A DNA stretch of 22,393 nt, taken from assembly GCA_947479995.1 (NCBI GenBank), contig CANKBT010000012.1:1-22393 (forward strand), in the 5' to 3' direction. Under the pieces are notes generated by a model, which was not told where the DNA came from, ran no database searches, and was given only the letters and a program-made list of their open reading frames with translations. Positions 21,480-22,393 of this stretch are shown in pieces; the first letter of the stretch is position 1; the number at the start of each line of letters is the position of its first letter. Source of the stretch: Frankiaceae bacterium. Its GTDB lineage: Bacteria > Actinomycetota > Actinomycetes > Mycobacteriales > SCTD01. The translations under genes and the position numbers were made by a program.

Positions 21480-22393
21480 ATGGCCTCCCGTGCGCCCGCC
21501 GCCTCCCGCCCGCGCAGCGGCTCGTCGTCGGCCTCGCGGTCGCGCAGCGGCGGCGCGGCGGCCGGCCGGCAGCCCGCCTCGCGCCCGGCGGCCAAGAAGG
21601 CCCCGGCGCGCAAGGCGCCGGCCAAGCGCCCCGCCTCGCGCCCCGCCTCGCGCAAGGTCACCCCCGCGCACGGCCCCGGCCCGTTCGCCCTCGCCGCGCG
21701 CGGCGTGGTCGCCGTCGTCGTCGGCGTCGTCCGCCTCCTGCTGGGCGCCCTCGGCCTGGTCGCGGGTGCCGTCGGGTCGGCCGTGCGCAGCGCCACCGGC
21801 GGCGCGCGCGACCTCGACCCGGCGCACCGCCGCGACGGCCTCGGCCTCGCGCTGCTCGCCGGCGCGCTGGTCGCCGCGGGCGGCGTCTGGTGGCGCGCCG
21901 GCGGCGTCGGCGACGCGGTGGCCGACGGCCTCAGCGCCCTGCTCGGCCGCGGGGCGCTCGTGCTGCCGCTGCTGCTCGTGGTCGCCGGCTGGTCGGTGCT
22001 GCGCCACCCGTCCGAGCGCGAGGACGGCGGCGGCCGGCTCGTCGTCGGCTGGTCGGCGCTCGCGCTCGGCGCCCTCGGCGTGCTGCACGTGGTGCGCGGC
22101 GCGTCGCACCCGCGCGACGAGCGCGGCGGCGTGGTCGGCTTCGCGCTCGGCGAGCCCGCCGCGGCCGGCCTCACGCCGTGGCTGGCCGTCCCCGTGCTGC
22201 TGCTGCTCGCGCTGTTCGGCCTGCTCGTCATCACCGCCACGCCCGTGCACCAGGTGCCCGAGGCGCTGGCCCGCCTGCGCGACCGGCTGCTGCTGCGCAC
22301 CCCGCCGCCCGCGCCCGAGGTGCACGAGGAGCCCGAGCCGCTCGCCCCGCTGCAGCGCGCGCGCCCCCGCAAGCGCCAGGGCTCGCTCGCCGC
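21480..22393 (+). CDS. ftsK: DNA translocase FtsK, N-terminal part (runs off the window)
   Basis: 304 complete codons of a DNA translocase that anchors at the division septum and pumps chromosome ends into daughter cells. The first ~65 residues are basic and Ala/Pro/Ser-rich (KKAPARKAPAKRPASR), then come several membrane helices: about 72-105 (ALAARGVVAVVVGVVRLLLGALGLVAG), 120-140 (GLGLALLAGALVAAGGVWW), 160-177 (ALVLPLLLVVAGWSVL), 187-205 and 235-260 (PWLAVPVLLLLALFGLLVI). GDG/HRRDGLGLALL before the second helix is characteristic of actinobacterial FtsK. The acidic/Pro linker begins at the window edge; the ATPase motor lies outside. Position after rnj is the common actinobacterial order. Name based on membrane pattern and order. 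Confidence 0.85.
   Translation, partial: MASRAPAASRPRSGSSSASRSRSGGAAAGRQPASRPAAKKAPARKAPAKRPASRPASRKVTPAHGPGPFALAARGVVAVVVGVVRLLLGALGLVAGAVGSAVRSATGGARDLDPAHRRDGLGLALLAGALVAAGGVWWRAGGVGDAVADGLSALLGRGALVLPLLLVVAGWSVLRHPSEREDGGGRLVVGWSALALGALGVLHVVRGASHPRDERGGVVGFALGEPAAAGLTPWLAVPVLLLLALFGLLVITATPVHQVPEALARLRDRLLLRTPPPAPEVHEEPEPLAPLQRARPRKRQGSLA

Noticed and set aside
18825..22325. A 1166-codon minus-strand frame across dapA, rnj, the array and ftsK
   Set aside because: It spans several firm genes on the other strand; its repeat-rich middle comes only from the 75-bp array, which stays open because 75 is a multiple of three.

Overview
This is a very GC-rich (roughly three quarters G+C by eye) chromosomal segment of an actinobacterium. 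The evidence is the near-total use of G or C at third codon positions, frequent GTG starts, many GTGA/ATGA gene overlaps, candidate leaderless starts, and the gene order ribF - rpsO - pnp - M16 protease - dapB ... thyX - dapA - rnj - ftsK, which is a familiar actinobacterial backbone. I cannot name the genus from sequence alone. No rRNA, tRNA, CRISPR array, insertion sequence or phage gene was seen.

Layout. (1) 1-6494 is the left backbone, all on +: the end of ribF, an overlapping stand-alone response-regulator receiver, rpsO with a structured leader, a hairpin-rich gap, pnp, an M16 zinc protease, a tandemly repeated start module with two 9-codon ORFs, dapB, and a small membrane protein. (2) 6560-17373 is an accessory block that breaks the backbone: a C39-like lipoprotein and an 86-residue protein (+); an unrecognised gene, a DUF2461 gene and a GNAT (-); a GabD1-type succinate-semialdehyde dehydrogenase, two paralogous double-GNAT proteins and an AlkX/YcaQ-type DNA glycosylase (+); an Old Yellow Enzyme flavoprotein (-); a DUF4177 protein (+); an EamA exporter (-) divergent from an Lrp/AsnC regulator (+); and an SDR-type protein (-). 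(3) 17449-20825 is the right backbone: thyX, dapA and rnj (RNase J) on +. (4) 20826-21479 has no convincing gene. It holds six copies of a 75-bp repeat, each containing a long inverted repeat, with one unit whose core has been replaced. (5) ftsK starts at 21480 and runs off the window.

How the genes fit together. PNPase and RNase J are two main RNA-decay enzymes. DapB and DapA supply diaminopimelate and lysine, ThyX makes dTMP, RibF supplies the FMN and FAD that ThyX and the Old Yellow Enzyme need, and FtsK pumps DNA at division. The accessory block looks like small independent units for acetylation, aldehyde oxidation, DNA repair and export rather than one pathway.

The most unusual signals are the 75-bp hairpin array between rnj and ftsK, the three-fold 26-bp start-module repeat with micro-ORFs between the M16 protease and dapB, and the structured leaders around rpsO and pnp.
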